The notes beneath the pieces were generated by a model, which worked only from the letters and a program-made list of their open reading frames with translations, had not been told where the DNA came from and did not search any database. A stretch of 64,000 nt of DNA. It comes from Streptomyces sp. NBC_01471. GTDB lineage: Bacteria > Actinomycetota > Actinomycetes > Streptomycetales > Streptomycetaceae. The translations under genes were made by a program, and so were the position numbers. This document shows positions 24,592-33,126 of this stretch, one piece after another (the first letter of the stretch is position 1; each line of letters begins with the position of its first letter). The stretch is taken from positions 7,681,501-7,745,500 of the forward strand of contig NZ_CP109450.1 of assembly GCF_041438865.1 (NCBI RefSeq), in the 5' to 3' direction.

Positions 24592-25760
24592 GACCGGCGT
24601 CCCTTCGGCAGGCCCAGCAGCCGCTCGGCGATGATGTCGCGCTGGATCTCGTTGGTCCCCGCGTAGATGGGGCCCGCCAGCGAGAAGGTGTAGCCGTCGG
24701 CCCAACTGCCGTCCGCGGGCGCGTCCGTTGCCTCGTCCGAGAGCTCACCGCGCGGGCCGAGCAGGTCGAGCGCCGTCTCGTGCAGGCTGATGTCCAGCTC
24801 CGACCAGAAGACCTTGTTCAGACTGGACTCGGCACCGATCGAGCCGCCGGCCGCGATCCGCGAGGCGTTGGCGTAAGTGAAGAGCTGATAGGCGCGCGAG
24901 CGGATCACGGCGTCGGCGACCCGGTCGCGCAGCGCGGTGTCGCCCGGGTCGGCCCCGGCGCGCCACAGTCCGGTGAGCCGTCCGGCCGCCGCGGTGAAGC
25001 GTCCCGGGCTGCGCAGGGTCAGACCGCGTTCGTTGCCCGCGGTGCTCATCGCGACCTGCCAGCCGCGGTGCGGCTCGCCGATGACGTCGGCGTCGGGCAC
25101 GAAGACGTCGTCGAGGAAGAGCTCGGCGAAGGCCGGCTTGCCGTCGAGGCGTCCGACGGGCCGTACGGTCACGCCGTCGGCGTCGAGCGGGAACATCAGA
25201 TACGTGAGCCCGCGGTGCGGCCGGTCCGCGTCCGGGTCGCTGCGGAAGAGCCCGAAGGCGCGGTCCGCGAAGGCGGCCCGCGACGACCAGGCCTTCTGGC
25301 CGTTGAGCAGCCAGCCGCCGGCCGTCCGGGTCGCGGTGGAGCGCAGCGAGGCCAGGTCCGAACCCGACTCGGGTTCGGACCAGGCCTGCGCCCAGATCAC
25401 CTCACCGCTCGCCATGGCGGGCAGGATCCGGCCGCACTGCTCGGGGCTGCCGTGCTCGAAGAGGGTGGGGGCGAGGAGGTTGATGCCGTTCTGGCTGACG
25501 CGGCCGGGTGCGCCCGCCGCGAAGTACTCCTCCTCGAAGATCAGCCACTGCAGGATCGAGGCGTCCCGGCCGCCGTGCCGGGAGGGCCAGGAGACGACCG
25601 ACCACCGGTCGTCCGACAGGGCGCGCTCCCAGGCGCGGTGCGCCGCGAAGCCCTCGGCGGTCTCCAGGGAGGGCAGGGGAGAGGCGGGGACGTGCGCGGC
25701 GAGCCAGTCGCGCGCCTCGGCACGGAAGGCGTCCTCGGCGGCGGTGAAGTCGAGATCCAT
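24588..25760 (-). CDS. Acyl-CoA dehydrogenase, first subunit of a heteromeric pair
   Basis: FAD-dependent dehydrogenase of 390 residues with all three domains: VVSWPSRHGGRDASILQWLIFEEEY near residue 55-80, WAQAWSEPESGSDLASL near 125 (FAD loop), WLLNGQKAWSS, and the C-terminal GPIYAGTNEIQRDIIAERLLGLP. The order resembles mycobacterial FadE30/FadE31-type enzymes in the KstR2 regulon. The TGATG overlap at 25760 and ATGA overlap at 24588 put it in one operon with a crotonase upstream and its partner subunit downstream. Likely introduces a double bond into a steroid-derived acyl-CoA. Confidence 0.88.
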   Translation of the reverse strand: MDLDFTAAEDAFRAEARDWLAAHVPASPLPSLETAEGFAAHRAWERALSDDRWSVVSWPSRHGGRDASILQWLIFEEEYFAAGAPGRVSQNGINLLAPTLFEHGSPEQCGRILPAMASGEVIWAQAWSEPESGSDLASLRSTATRTAGGWLLNGQKAWSSRAAFADRAFGLFRSDPDADRPHRGLTYLMFPLDADGVTVRPVGRLDGKPAFAELFLDDVFVPDADVIGEPHRGWQVAMSTAGNERGLTLRSPGRFTAAAGRLTGLWRAGADPGDTALRDRVADAVIRSRAYQLFTYANASRIAAGGSIGAESSLNKVFWSELDISLHETALDLLGPRGELSDEATDAPADGSWADGYTFSLAGPIYAGTNEIQRDIIAERLLGLPKGRRS

Positions 25761-26611
25761 CAGCGTCCTGCCTCCTTCATCGCACCGATGTCCATACCGC
25801 CGAGCGGGTCCGCCGCCGTCTCGGCGTTGTGTGCGTGGGCGAGATGGTGGAGGCCGAACACCGAGTCGAGACCGGTGTGCAGGCCCTGCAGATCCTCGGC
25901 CTGGTTGACCGCGCGCTTGGTCAGGGCCAGCCCCATCCGGGGCATCCCGGCGATGCGGGCGGCGAGTTCACGCGTACGGTCGGCGAGCTCGGCGGCGGGC
26001 ACGACCCGGTTGACCATGCCGACCTCGTAGGCGCGCCGGGCGCTCATCCGGTCACCGGTGAAGAGGAACTCCTTGGCGATCCGCGGGGGCATCACCCAGG
26101 GGTGGGCGAAGTACTCGACACCGGGGATCCCCATCCGCACGACCGGGTCCGCGAAGAAGGCGTCGTCGGAGGCGACGATGAGGTCGCAGATCCAGGCGAG
26201 CATCAGCCCGCCCGCCACACACGCGCCCTGCACGGAGGCGATCAGCGGTTTCGGCAGCTCGCGCCAGCGCCGGCACATGCCGAGATAGACCTCGGACTCC
26301 CGGGCGAAACGGCTTTCGGCGCCCGTCTTGTCCGAGTGGTCCCACCACAGCCCGGCGGTGCGGTCGAAGGGGAGATGCGCGTCGCGCTCCGGGGTTCCGA
26401 TGTCGTGCCCCGCGGAGAAGTGCTGGCCGGCGCCCGCCAGGACAACGGCCTTGACCTCGCTGTCGTCCGCCGCGCGGTAGAAGGCGCGGTCGAGCGCGTA
26501 GGTCATCGCGGAGTTCTGGGCGTTGCGGTAGTCCGGGCGGTTCATGGTGACCAGGGCTACGGGGCCCTGCCGCTCGTAGCGCACCACGGGCTCTTCGTGG
26601 TCGGCGGTCAT
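25760..26611 (-). CDS. Enoyl-CoA hydratase/isomerase (crotonase) family
   Basis: Crotonase-fold protein of 283 residues. Oxyanion-hole segments are AGQHFSAGHDIG near residue 64 and SVQGACVAGGLMLAWICDLIVASDDAFF near 130-150; RGAL-type loop is replaced by FADPVVRMGIPGVEYFAHPW. The ATG at 26611 follows GAAGGAG. It is first in a three-gene operon with two acyl-CoA dehydrogenases, transcribed away from the Rv3559c-like SDR across a KstR2-like operator. It probably hydrates the product of the downstream dehydrogenases. A long insertion around residues 75-105 (LPFDRTAGLWWDHSDKTG) is characteristic of EchA13-like members. Confidence 0.87.
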   Translation of the reverse strand: MTADHEEPVVRYERQGPVALVTMNRPDYRNAQNSAMTYALDRAFYRAADDSEVKAVVLAGAGQHFSAGHDIGTPERDAHLPFDRTAGLWWDHSDKTGAESRFARESEVYLGMCRRWRELPKPLIASVQGACVAGGLMLAWICDLIVASDDAFFADPVVRMGIPGVEYFAHPWVMPPRIAKEFLFTGDRMSARRAYEVGMVNRVVPAAELADRTRELAARIAGMPRMGLALTKRAVNQAEDLQGLHTGLDSVFGLHHLAHAHNAETAADPLGGMDIGAMKEAGR

Positions 26612-26641
26612 CGGCGGCTCCTTCGCTGGCGGGCATTCTTC

Positions 26642-26670
26642 CCTAACAAGTGTTTGGTAGGTTAACCTAC
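26642..26670. promoter_or_regulatory. KstR2-type operator 1 with overlapping palindrome
   Basis: CCTAACAAGTGTTTGGTAGG (26642-26661) contains AACAAGTGTTTGGT, which differs from the published mycobacterial KstR2 box AnCAAGnnCTTGnT at one defined position. A perfect 14-base palindrome, GTAGGTTAACCTAC (26657-26670), overlaps its right end. It lies between the divergent crotonase operon and the SDR-kstR2-fadA6 run. Confidence 0.75.
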
Positions 26671-26674
26671 GGCC

Positions 26675-26746
26675 ATGAGCAGCGTCGAGGAATCCGGCAC
26701 CGGGACCGCCCGGCGGCGGACCGCATCGCGAGGTGGACATCCGTGA
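26675..26746 (+). CDS. Possible 23-codon leader ORF overlapping the SDR start
   Basis: ATG at 26675 opens 23 codons (MSSVEESGTGTARRRTASRG...) ending in TGA 26744-26746, which overlaps the GTG start of the SDR as GTGA. It has no clear ribosome site, is Arg/Ser/Thr-rich and matches nothing known. It could couple translation to the SDR, or be chance. Two similar mini-ORFs occur elsewhere in the window. Confidence 0.3.
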   Translation: MSSVEESGTGTARRRTASRGGHP

Positions 26747-27528
26747 ACAAGCCCCCGCAGTACCTTCCCGGGCACCAGCTGCTCGCAGGCCGTACCGCAG
26801 TGATCACCGCGGCCGCGGGCGCGGGGATCGGCGGCGCCACCGCACGCCGGTTCCTGGAGGAGGACGCCCGCGTCGTCCTCGGCGACAGCCACGCCCGCCG
26901 TCTGGACGAGTCCGTCCGGGCACTGGCGGAGGAGTTCGGGGCGGACCGGGTCGCCGGCGCCGCCTGCGACGTGACCGACGAGGAACAGGTCGGCGCCCTC
27001 TTCGACCTGGCGGAGGAACGGCACGGCCGGCTCGACCTGGTGGTCAACAACGCGGGGCTCGGCGGGACCGCCGAGCTGACCGAGATGACCGACTCCCAGT
27101 GGGACAAGGTCATCGACGTCACGCTGAACGGGACCTTCCGGTGCACCCGCGCCGCACTGCGCCGGATGAAGGCGGCCGGCGGCGGAGGGGTCGTCGTCAA
27201 CAACGCCTCCGTCGTCGGCTGGCGCGCCCAGCGCGGACAGGCCCACTACGCCGCCGCGAAAGCCGGCGTGATGGCGCTCACCCGCTGCGCCGCCGTGGAG
27301 GCCGCCGAGTACGGCGTACGCGTCAATGCCGTCTCGCCCAGTCTGGCCATGCACCCGCACCTGGTGAAGGTCACCACCCCCGAACTGCTCGAACAGCTCA
27401 CCGAGGCCGAGGCCTTCGGCCGGTACGCCGAGCCGTGGGAGATCGCCAACGTCATCGTCTTCCTGGCCAGCGGCTACTCCTCGTACATGACCGGCGAGAC
27501 CGTGTCGGTCAGCAGCCAGCACGCGTGA
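26743..27528 (+). CDS. SDR family oxidoreductase, Rv3559c-like (KstR2 regulon)
   Basis: NAD(P)-dependent short-chain dehydrogenase of 261 residues. The nucleotide loop is the unusual AVITAAAGAGIGGATARRF; NNAGLGG follows near residue 100, and the catalytic Ser and YxxxK are in NNASVVGW and HYAAAKAGVMALTRC. The C-terminus EPWEIANVIVFLASGYSSYMTGETVSVSSQHA-type ending closely follows the mycobacterial SDR of the HIP pathway. GTG at 26743 is preceded by AGGTGG. It is the first gene of a run with kstR2 and fadA6. It likely oxidises a beta-hydroxyacyl-CoA or ring hydroxyl intermediate. Confidence 0.86.
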   Translation: MNKPPQYLPGHQLLAGRTAVITAAAGAGIGGATARRFLEEDARVVLGDSHARRLDESVRALAEEFGADRVAGAACDVTDEEQVGALFDLAEERHGRLDLVVNNAGLGGTAELTEMTDSQWDKVIDVTLNGTFRCTRAALRRMKAAGGGGVVVNNASVVGWRAQRGQAHYAAAKAGVMALTRCAAVEAAEYGVRVNAVSPSLAMHPHLVKVTTPELLEQLTEAEAFGRYAEPWEIANVIVFLASGYSSYMTGETVSVSSQHA

Positions 27529-27549
27529 GCGGGGAACGACAATGGTTCT

Positions 27550-28224
27550 GTGCCTACAGCCAAGAACGTGCCCACCGCCAAGAACGTGCCTGCCGGCAAG
27601 ACCGCTGCCAAGGAGAAGACCGCGATGAGTCCCTCGCCCGCGCGGCGCAGGGAGCTGCTCGCCACCGCCGCCGAGGTCTTCGCGGCCCAGGGCTACAACG
27701 CCACCACGGTGCGGAAGATCGCCGACGAGGCCGGGATCCTGGCCGGCAGCCTCTACTACCACTTCGACTCCAAGGAGTCGATGCTCGATGAAATCCTGAG
27801 CACCTTCCTGGACGAGCTGTGGGCCCGCTACGACTCCGTACTCGCCTCCGGCCTCGGCCCCAGGGAGACCATCGAAGCCCTTGTCACCGAGTCCTTCCGG
27901 GAGATCGACCGGCACCGTGCCGCAGTCGCCATCTACCAGAAGGAGTCCAAGTACCTCTCCGTGCAACCGCGCTTCGGCTACCTCGCCGACTCGCAGGAGA
28001 AGTACGAGAAGGCCTGGCTCGGAACGCTCGAACGCGGCGTCTCCGAAGGGGCCTTCCGCGGCGACCTCGACGTCCGCCTCACCTACCGCTTCGTGCGCGA
28101 CACCGTCTGGGTCGCCGCGAGCTGGTACCGGCCCGGCGGACAGCACAGCCCGGAGGAGATCGCCCGCCAGTACCTCGCGATGGTGCTGGAAGGCATCGCG
28201 TCCGGGCCGCACCAGGAAACGTAG
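27550..28224 (+). CDS. kstR2: TetR family regulator KstR2
   Basis: Repressor of steroid C/D-ring (HIP) catabolism, 224 residues from GTG 27550; ATG 27625 behind AAGGAGAAG is an equally good start giving 199 residues. The helix-turn-helix is TTVRKIADEAGILAGSLYYHFDSKE. The ligand domain keeps the KstR2-specific end LTYRFVRDTVWVAASWYRPGG and IARQYLAMVLEGIASG, almost residue for residue with mycobacterial KstR2, whose effector is HIP-CoA. If the upstream start is used, it has a Lys-rich leader with a duplicated PTAKNV. Orthologous gene order and three matching operators support the name. Confidence 0.9.
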   Translation: MPTAKNVPTAKNVPAGKTAAKEKTAMSPSPARRRELLATAAEVFAAQGYNATTVRKIADEAGILAGSLYYHFDSKESMLDEILSTFLDELWARYDSVLASGLGPRETIEALVTESFREIDRHRAAVAIYQKESKYLSVQPRFGYLADSQEKYEKAWLGTLERGVSEGAFRGDLDVRLTYRFVRDTVWVAASWYRPGGQHSPEEIARQYLAMVLEGIASGPHQET

Positions 28225-28283
28225 ACCGACCGCCGATTGCCGGACGGTCGGAACCCCAGCAGGTTCCCCATGGAGGAGCAGTC

Positions 28284-29441
28284 ATGGCCGAGGCCTACAT
28301 CGTCGAAGCGGTACGCACCCCGGTCGGGCGGCGCAAGGGCGGGCTCAGCACCGTCCACCCGGCCGACCTCGGCGCGCACGTGCTCCGGGCGCTCGTGGAG
28401 CGCTCCGGTATCGACCCGTCCGCCGTCGAGGACGTCGTTCTCGGCTGCCTGGACACCGTCGGCCCGCAGGCCGGGGACATCGCCCGGACGAGCTGGCTGG
28501 CCGCCGGGCTCCCCGAGGAGGTGCCCGGTGTGACCGTCGACCGGCAGTGCGGCTCCTCCCAGCAGGCCGTGCACTTCGCCGCCCAGGGGGTGCTCTCCGG
28601 CACCCAGGACCTCGTCGTCGCGGGCGGCACCCAGAACATGTCGATGATCCCCATCGCCTTCGCCAGCCGGCAGGCCGCCGAGCCGCTGGGGCTGACCGAA
28701 GGGCCGTACGCCGGGTCGGAGGGGTGGCGGGCGCGCTACGGCGACCTGCCCGTCAACCAGTTCCACGGCGCCGAACTGATAGCCGAGAAGTGGGGCATCT
28801 CCCGCACCGACATGGAGGAGTTCGCGCTCCGCTCGCACCAGCGCGCGCTCCGGGCCATCGACGAAGGGCGCTTCGCGCGCGAGACCGTCGCCTACGGGGA
28901 CGTCACCACCGACGAGGGGCCGCGCCGGGACACCTCGCTGGAGAAGATGGCCGGACTGAAGCCGGTTGTCGAAGGCGGACGGCTCACCGCCGGTGTCTCG
29001 TCCCAGGTCTCCGACGGGGCGTCCGCCATGCTGCTCGCATCCGAACGGGCCGTACGCGAGCACGGGCTGACGCCCCGGGCCCGGATCCACCACCTCTCGG
29101 TACGCGGCGAGGACCCCATCCGGATGCTGTCCGCGCCCATCCCGGCGACGGCGTACGCGCTGAAGAAGGCGGGCATGTCCATCGACGACATCGACCTGGT
29201 CGAGATCAACGAGGCGTTCGCCCCGGTGGTGCTGGCCTGGCTGAAGGAGACCGGCGCCGATCCGGAGAAGGTCAACGTCAACGGCGGTGCCATCGCGCTG
29301 GGCCACCCGCTCGGGGCGACCGGCACCAAGCTGATGACGACGCTCCTGCACGAACTGGAGCGCACCGGCGGGCGCTACGGGCTCCAGACCATGTGCGAGG
29401 GCGGCGGTCAGGCCAACGTCACCATCATCGAGCGCCTCTGA
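28284..29441 (+). CDS. fadA6: Acetyl-CoA acyltransferase FadA6
   Basis: Thiolase of 385 residues starting at ATG 28284 behind GGAGGAG. Catalytic residues are visible: the nucleophile cysteine in VDRQCGSSQQAVHFAAQG near residue 90, histidine in NVNGGAIALGHPLGATG near 345, and the second cysteine in TMCEGGGQANVT near 378. In the steroid HIP pathway FadA6 thiolyses the ring-opened beta-keto CoA after IpdAB. It follows kstR2 by 60 bases on the same strand, as in mycobacteria, and is convergent with ipdC across a long hairpin. Confidence 0.9.
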   Translation: MAEAYIVEAVRTPVGRRKGGLSTVHPADLGAHVLRALVERSGIDPSAVEDVVLGCLDTVGPQAGDIARTSWLAAGLPEEVPGVTVDRQCGSSQQAVHFAAQGVLSGTQDLVVAGGTQNMSMIPIAFASRQAAEPLGLTEGPYAGSEGWRARYGDLPVNQFHGAELIAEKWGISRTDMEEFALRSHQRALRAIDEGRFARETVAYGDVTTDEGPRRDTSLEKMAGLKPVVEGGRLTAGVSSQVSDGASAMLLASERAVREHGLTPRARIHHLSVRGEDPIRMLSAPIPATAYALKKAGMSIDDIDLVEINEAFAPVVLAWLKETGADPEKVNVNGGAIALGHPLGATGTKLMTTLLHELERTGGRYGLQTMCEGGGQANVTIIERL

Positions 29442-29460
29442 CGTGCCCCTCATGTGCCCC

Positions 29461-29524
29461 TCATGCGATGGCCGTGCCGTTCCCGACACTCCCAGGTGCC
29501 GGGAACGGCACGGCCATCGCATGA
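29461..29524. terminator. Long hairpin between fadA6 and ipdC
   Basis: A 25-base perfect stem (29461-29485 with 29500-29524) has a 14-base loop and lies between two convergent stop codons, so it is a bidirectional terminator. The stem carries the bases ATGCGATGGCCGTGCCG. Confidence 0.9.
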
Positions 29525-29536
29525 ACCCCGGTGTTC

Positions 29537-30640
29537 TCAGCCGGTCCCGGCGGCCGCCGCTTCCAGCGCGGCCAGCGACCGCAGTGTCCCGTGGGCCTCG
29601 GACATGATCCGGGCGACGAGCTCCGCGCAGGACGGCAGATCATCGATCAGACCGGCGACCTGACCCGACGCCATCACCCCCAGATCGGGGCGGCCGTCCA
29701 CCATCGACGCCTTGAGCATCATCGGCGTGTTGGCGGCCAGCAGCACCTGACTCCAGGTCAGGTCCTTGCCGTGCTTCATGGCCAGGCCGTCGCGGACCAT
29801 CTCCGCCCAGCCCAGACCGGAGTGCGCCTTGAAACCGGCGGCGTGCCGCAGTGCCCGCAGGAGCGCCGCGGGCCGTCCCGCGCGTTCCAGCGAGGCGACC
29901 AGGGGGGTACGGAGCATCCGGTGCGGCAGCCCGTCGACCTTGGTGGTCACGGTGATGTCCTTGACGCCTGCCGCGAGATACTCCGCCTTCACCGCGTCCG
30001 GCACCGTGCTGTCCGACGTGAGCAGGAACCGGGTGCCCATCGCGACACCCGCGGCGCCCTGGGCGAGCGCGGCCACCAGACCCCGCCCGTCACGGAAACC
30101 CCCTGCCGCGACGACGGGGATGTCCACCGCGTCGACGACCTGCGGAAGCAGCACGGTGGTGGCGACCTCACCGGTGTGCCCGCCGCCCTCGCCGCCCTGC
30201 ACGATGACCGCGTCGGCGCCCCACGCCGCCACCTTCTCGGCGTGCCGGCGCGCGCCGATGGACGGGATCACGACGACGCCCGCGTCCTTCAGCCTGCCGA
30301 TCAGGGCCTCGGAGGGGGCGAGCGCGAAGGAGGCCACCCGCACGCCCTCCGCGATGATGATGTCCACCCGGTCGCCCGCGTCGCCCGCGTCGGCGCGGAG
30401 ATTGACGCCGAAGGGCCGGTCCGTACGGGACTTGACCTCGTGTACCGCCGAGCGGAGCTGCTCCAGCGTCATGGTCGCGGAGGCCAGGATGCCCAGCGCG
30501 CCCGCGTTGGCCGAGGCCGACACCAGACGGGGGCCCGCCACCCAGCCCATGCCGGTCTGCACGATCGGATGGCGCACGCCGACCAGCTCGGTGAGCGGGG
30601 TGGACAGGGTGGCGGCCCGGCCCGTCCCGGCGCCGGTCAC
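29537..30640 (-). CDS. ipdC: IpdC, nitronate monooxygenase-like flavin oxidoreductase
   Basis: FMN-dependent TIM-barrel oxidoreductase of 367 residues. It begins TPLTELVGVRHPIVQTGMGWVAGPRLVSA and has FMN-contact segments VIVQGGEGGGHTGEV and DIPVVAAGGFRDGRGLVAAL with GVAMGTRFLLT. In steroid degraders IpdC acts on a HIP-pathway CoA intermediate, introducing a double bond in the remaining rings. GTG at 30640 overlaps the ipdB stop (GTGA), so it is third after ipdA and ipdB in a tightly coupled operon. Sequence is complete. Confidence 0.9.
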   Translation of the reverse strand: MTGAGTGRAATLSTPLTELVGVRHPIVQTGMGWVAGPRLVSASANAGALGILASATMTLEQLRSAVHEVKSRTDRPFGVNLRADAGDAGDRVDIIIAEGVRVASFALAPSEALIGRLKDAGVVVIPSIGARRHAEKVAAWGADAVIVQGGEGGGHTGEVATTVLLPQVVDAVDIPVVAAGGFRDGRGLVAALAQGAAGVAMGTRFLLTSDSTVPDAVKAEYLAAGVKDITVTTKVDGLPHRMLRTPLVASLERAGRPAALLRALRHAAGFKAHSGLGWAEMVRDGLAMKHGKDLTWSQVLLAANTPMMLKASMVDGRPDLGVMASGQVAGLIDDLPSCAELVARIMSEAHGTLRSLAALEAAAAGTG

Positions 30641-31422
30641 GTCCGCACCTCGCGGTCGCGCAGCCCCGAGGGGTCGATGACCGTACGGATCAGGCGGAGT
30701 TCCTCCGCGCTCGGCTCACGGGTGCGGGGCACGTCGTCGGCGACGGTGAGCGGGAACCCGGTGGCCTCGCGCACCTGTGCCACGCTCACCCCGGGATGCA
30801 GCGAGCGTACGCGGAGTGTCCGGTCCGGTGTCTCGAAGTCCAGCACGGCCAGATCGGTGACGACCCGGCGGAGCTGGTGGAAACGGGTGGCCGAAGGCCC
30901 CGCGGCGGCGGCCCGGTCGTGGCCGACGCCGCTGACCATGTCGACCTTCTCGACGAACACCCGGGTCGAGTGGCGCGGCACCCAGTAACTCGTCGGGTTG
31001 TTGATGGTGTTGACCGGGGCGCCGCGCACACCCAGCAGCTGCCTGGCGGGCTGCTTCCAGTCGCCGATGCAGCTGATGTTCTGGTTGCCGTGCCGGTCGA
31101 GCTGGCTGGCGCCCATCATCACGTGCCGCTTGCCGCCGGTGACCATGGACAGGTGCCGCCGGTAGGGCAGCCAGCCCTCGACGACCTCCGGCGCCGCGCC
31201 GAGGGCGGGGACATCGCCGATGACCATGGCCTCGCCGTCGGTGAGCAGCAGGTCGGGGGAGAAGGTCAGCCGGGCGAGCCGGGCACCGGCCGAGGGCACG
31301 GTGCCCATCGGGCTGGCCAGGATCTCGCCGTCCCCCCGCCAGGCCTCCGCGCAGGCGATGACGCAGTACTCGGCGCGGGTGACATCGCTCCGCTCATCGG
31401 CGGTGGCGTCCTGTGTGCTCAT
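30637..31422 (-). CDS. ipdB: IpdB, beta subunit of the COCHEA-CoA ring hydrolase
   Basis: CoA-transferase-fold protein of 261 residues, partner of IpdA. It opens ATRAEYCVIACAEAWRGDGEILASPMGTVPSAGARLAR-type sequence, then LLLTDGEAMVIGD, HVMMGASQLDRHGNQNISCIGD and VNTINNPTSYWVPRH. IpdAB of mycobacteria and rhodococci hydrolyses the last steroid ring of COCHEA-CoA rather than transferring CoA. Start ATG 31422 overlaps the ipdA stop by ATGA and its own stop overlaps ipdC. It is a certain family match with the expected neighbours. Confidence 0.92.
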   Translation of the reverse strand: MSTQDATADERSDVTRAEYCVIACAEAWRGDGEILASPMGTVPSAGARLARLTFSPDLLLTDGEAMVIGDVPALGAAPEVVEGWLPYRRHLSMVTGGKRHVMMGASQLDRHGNQNISCIGDWKQPARQLLGVRGAPVNTINNPTSYWVPRHSTRVFVEKVDMVSGVGHDRAAAAGPSATRFHQLRRVVTDLAVLDFETPDRTLRVRSLHPGVSVAQVREATGFPLTVADDVPRTREPSAEELRLIRTVIDPSGLRDREVRT

Positions 31423-32330
31423 GCGCCCTCCTCGGCGAACGCCGCGACCGCGGCCTGATAGGTGTCCTCGTCGCCGGACAGGAAGCGTGCGGTGAACTCC
31501 CGCCAGGCGTCGGGGTCCGCAGCGGCCTTGGCGTACGCCGCCTGGAACGGTTCGTCGCGTCCGTAGTCGGGCACACAGGACGTGAAGTGCGCACCGTTCG
31601 GGGTCTCGACGACCCCGGTCACCGACTGCCGCCCGACCAGCAGGGTCTGCGGTGCCTCCGCACCGGCGAACTCCGTGCTCGGCACGATGCGTTCACAGGA
31701 GACATACGCCTCGGTCGCCGCGTCGCAGAAGAGGTCGTCGAAGTACGGGTCGGGGCCCAGGTACTGGCCGTTGCCCCGCGCGTCGGCCCGGTTGAGGTGG
31801 ACGAGCGCGACGTCCATCCGCAGCGCCGGCACGGCCACCAGCTCCTCGCCGTCCGGGTAGGGCGAAGTGACCGTACGCAGCTCCGGGTTGACCCGCATCA
31901 CGTCCGAACCCAGACCGGCCCGTACCGGCAGGAACGGCAGCCGGTGGGTGGCGGCGGTCAGCCCCCACATGAACATCGACTCGTCCAGTTCGGTCAGCTC
32001 GAAGTCACCGCGCTGGCGCGCCGCCCGGAAGTGCGGTTCCAGCGGGATCGAGTCGAGCGTGGCGAAGGCGGCCACCAGCTTGCGGATCTTCCCGGCGGCG
32101 GCCAGCAGGCCCACGTCGGGTCCGCCGTACGAGATGACGGTCAGGTCGGTGACGTCCGACCGCAGCAGGGCCCGGACGAGCGCCATGGGCTTGCGCCGGG
32201 AGCCCCAGCCGCCGATCCCGATCGTCATGCCGCTGCGCAGCCGGCCGGCGACCTCGTCCGGCGTCATGATCTTTCCGGCCTGTCCGGTCTTTCCGGTCCG
32301 CCCGGTCTCTCCGCGGGTGTCGCTGCTCAC
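31419..32330 (-). CDS. ipdA: IpdA, alpha subunit of the COCHEA-CoA ring hydrolase
   Basis: Class I CoA-transferase-fold subunit of 303 residues, working with IpdB to open ring C of the steroid nucleus. MTPDEVAGRLRSGMTIGIGGWGSRRKP near residue 22-48 is the diagnostic N-terminal block, followed by LTVISYGGPDVGLL and the later VALVHLNRADARGNGQYLG. GTG at 32330 overlaps the echA20 stop (GTGA) with AAGGAGAAG as ribosome site. Compared with relatives it has a 20-residue leader of repeated Gly-x-Thr/Gly-Lys (GRTGKTGQAGK), encoded by a simple repeat, which may be a local expansion; initiation at ATG 32267 would remove it. Confidence 0.92.
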   Translation of the reverse strand: MSSDTRGETGRTGKTGQAGKIMTPDEVAGRLRSGMTIGIGGWGSRRKPMALVRALLRSDVTDLTVISYGGPDVGLLAAAGKIRKLVAAFATLDSIPLEPHFRAARQRGDFELTELDESMFMWGLTAATHRLPFLPVRAGLGSDVMRVNPELRTVTSPYPDGEELVAVPALRMDVALVHLNRADARGNGQYLGPDPYFDDLFCDAATEAYVSCERIVPSTEFAGAEAPQTLLVGRQSVTGVVETPNGAHFTSCVPDYGRDEPFQAAYAKAAADPDAWREFTARFLSGDEDTYQAAVAAFAEEGA

Positions 32331-33076
32331 GACTTCTCCTTGCTTCCGAAGGTGTTACGGACCCGGTCGGCGACGCCGAGCAGATTGGCCTCGAAGGTGA
32401 AGCCCTGCTCGAAGCGGTAGCTGCGGCGGACGTCTACCGGGTCGATCCCGTTGATGGCCGCCTTCGCGAGGCGGATCAGAGTGCCGTCCTTGGCGGCGAT
32501 CTCCGCAGCCAGCCGCACCGCCGCGTCCAGCAGCTCCGCACGCGGGACGATCTCCCACACCGAGCCGTGGTGGTGCAGCTCCTGGGCGGTGGCGGTGCGC
32601 GAGGTGTAGTACAGGGTGCGCATCAGGTGCTGGGGGACCAGGCGGGCGAGGTGCGTCGCGGCGCCGAGCGCGCCCCGGTCCAGCTCGGGGAGGCCGAACG
32701 TCGCGTCGTCGCTCGCCACGACGGCGTCCGCGTTGCCCACCAGTCCGATGCCGCCGCCCAGGCAGAAGCCCGCCACGGCCGCGACCACCGGGACCTCGCA
32801 CTCGTACACCGCGGCGAACGCCTCGGCGCAGCCTTTGTTGGCGCCGACCAGAGCCTCATGGCCTTCGGTGCGCTGCATTTCCTTGATGTCGACTCCGGCG
32901 TTGAAACCGCGCCCGGCCGCGGTGAGCACCACGCAGCGCACAGCCGGGTCGGCGCCCGCGGTGCGTACGGCCGCGGCCAGGTCGTACCAGCCCTGCACGG
33001 GCAGCGCATTGACCGGGGGGAAGTCGACGGTGACCACGGTGACGCCGCTGAGGGGGCTTGAGGTGGAGACACCCAT
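32327..33076 (-). CDS. echA20: EchA20, crotonase-type ring D hydrolase
   Basis: Crotonase-superfamily enzyme of 249 residues. In the HIP pathway EchA20 hydrolytically opens ring D, forming COCHEA-CoA for IpdAB. Recognisable blocks are VTVDFPPVNALPVQGWYDLA at the N-terminus, AAGRGFNAGVDIKEMQ near residue 60 and VAGFCLGGGIGLVGNADAVVASDDATFGLPELDRGALG near 100-135. The ATG at 33076 matches family start positions; the frame also opens ten codons earlier at an ATG that lies inside the operator, which is unlikely. It leads the echA20-ipdA-ipdB-ipdC operon. Confidence 0.9.
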   Translation of the reverse strand: MGVSTSSPLSGVTVVTVDFPPVNALPVQGWYDLAAAVRTAGADPAVRCVVLTAAGRGFNAGVDIKEMQRTEGHEALVGANKGCAEAFAAVYECEVPVVAAVAGFCLGGGIGLVGNADAVVASDDATFGLPELDRGALGAATHLARLVPQHLMRTLYYTSRTATAQELHHHGSVWEIVPRAELLDAAVRLAAEIAAKDGTLIRLAKAAINGIDPVDVRRSYRFEQGFTFEANLLGVADRVRNTFGSKEKS

Positions 33077-33086
33077 GAGCAGATCA

Positions 33087-33126
33087 GCTACCTTTCCACC
33101 AAACATTTGTTAGGTGAGAAGGTAGC
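33087..33126. promoter_or_regulatory. KstR2-type operator 2, nested palindrome
   Basis: CCACCAAACATTTGTTAGGT (33096-33115) reads on the reverse strand as AACAAATGTTTGGT, a two-mismatch KstR2 box. It is enclosed in an outer inverted repeat GCTACCTT (33087-33094) and AAGGTAGC (33119-33126) with nearly the same centre. It lies between the divergent echA20 and ipdF genes. Confidence 0.75.

Noticed and set aside
28229..28255. CCGACCG/CGGTCGG inverted repeat between kstR2 and fadA6 as a fourth KstR2 site
   Set aside because: It lacks the CAAG/CTTG core; at most a weak hairpin.
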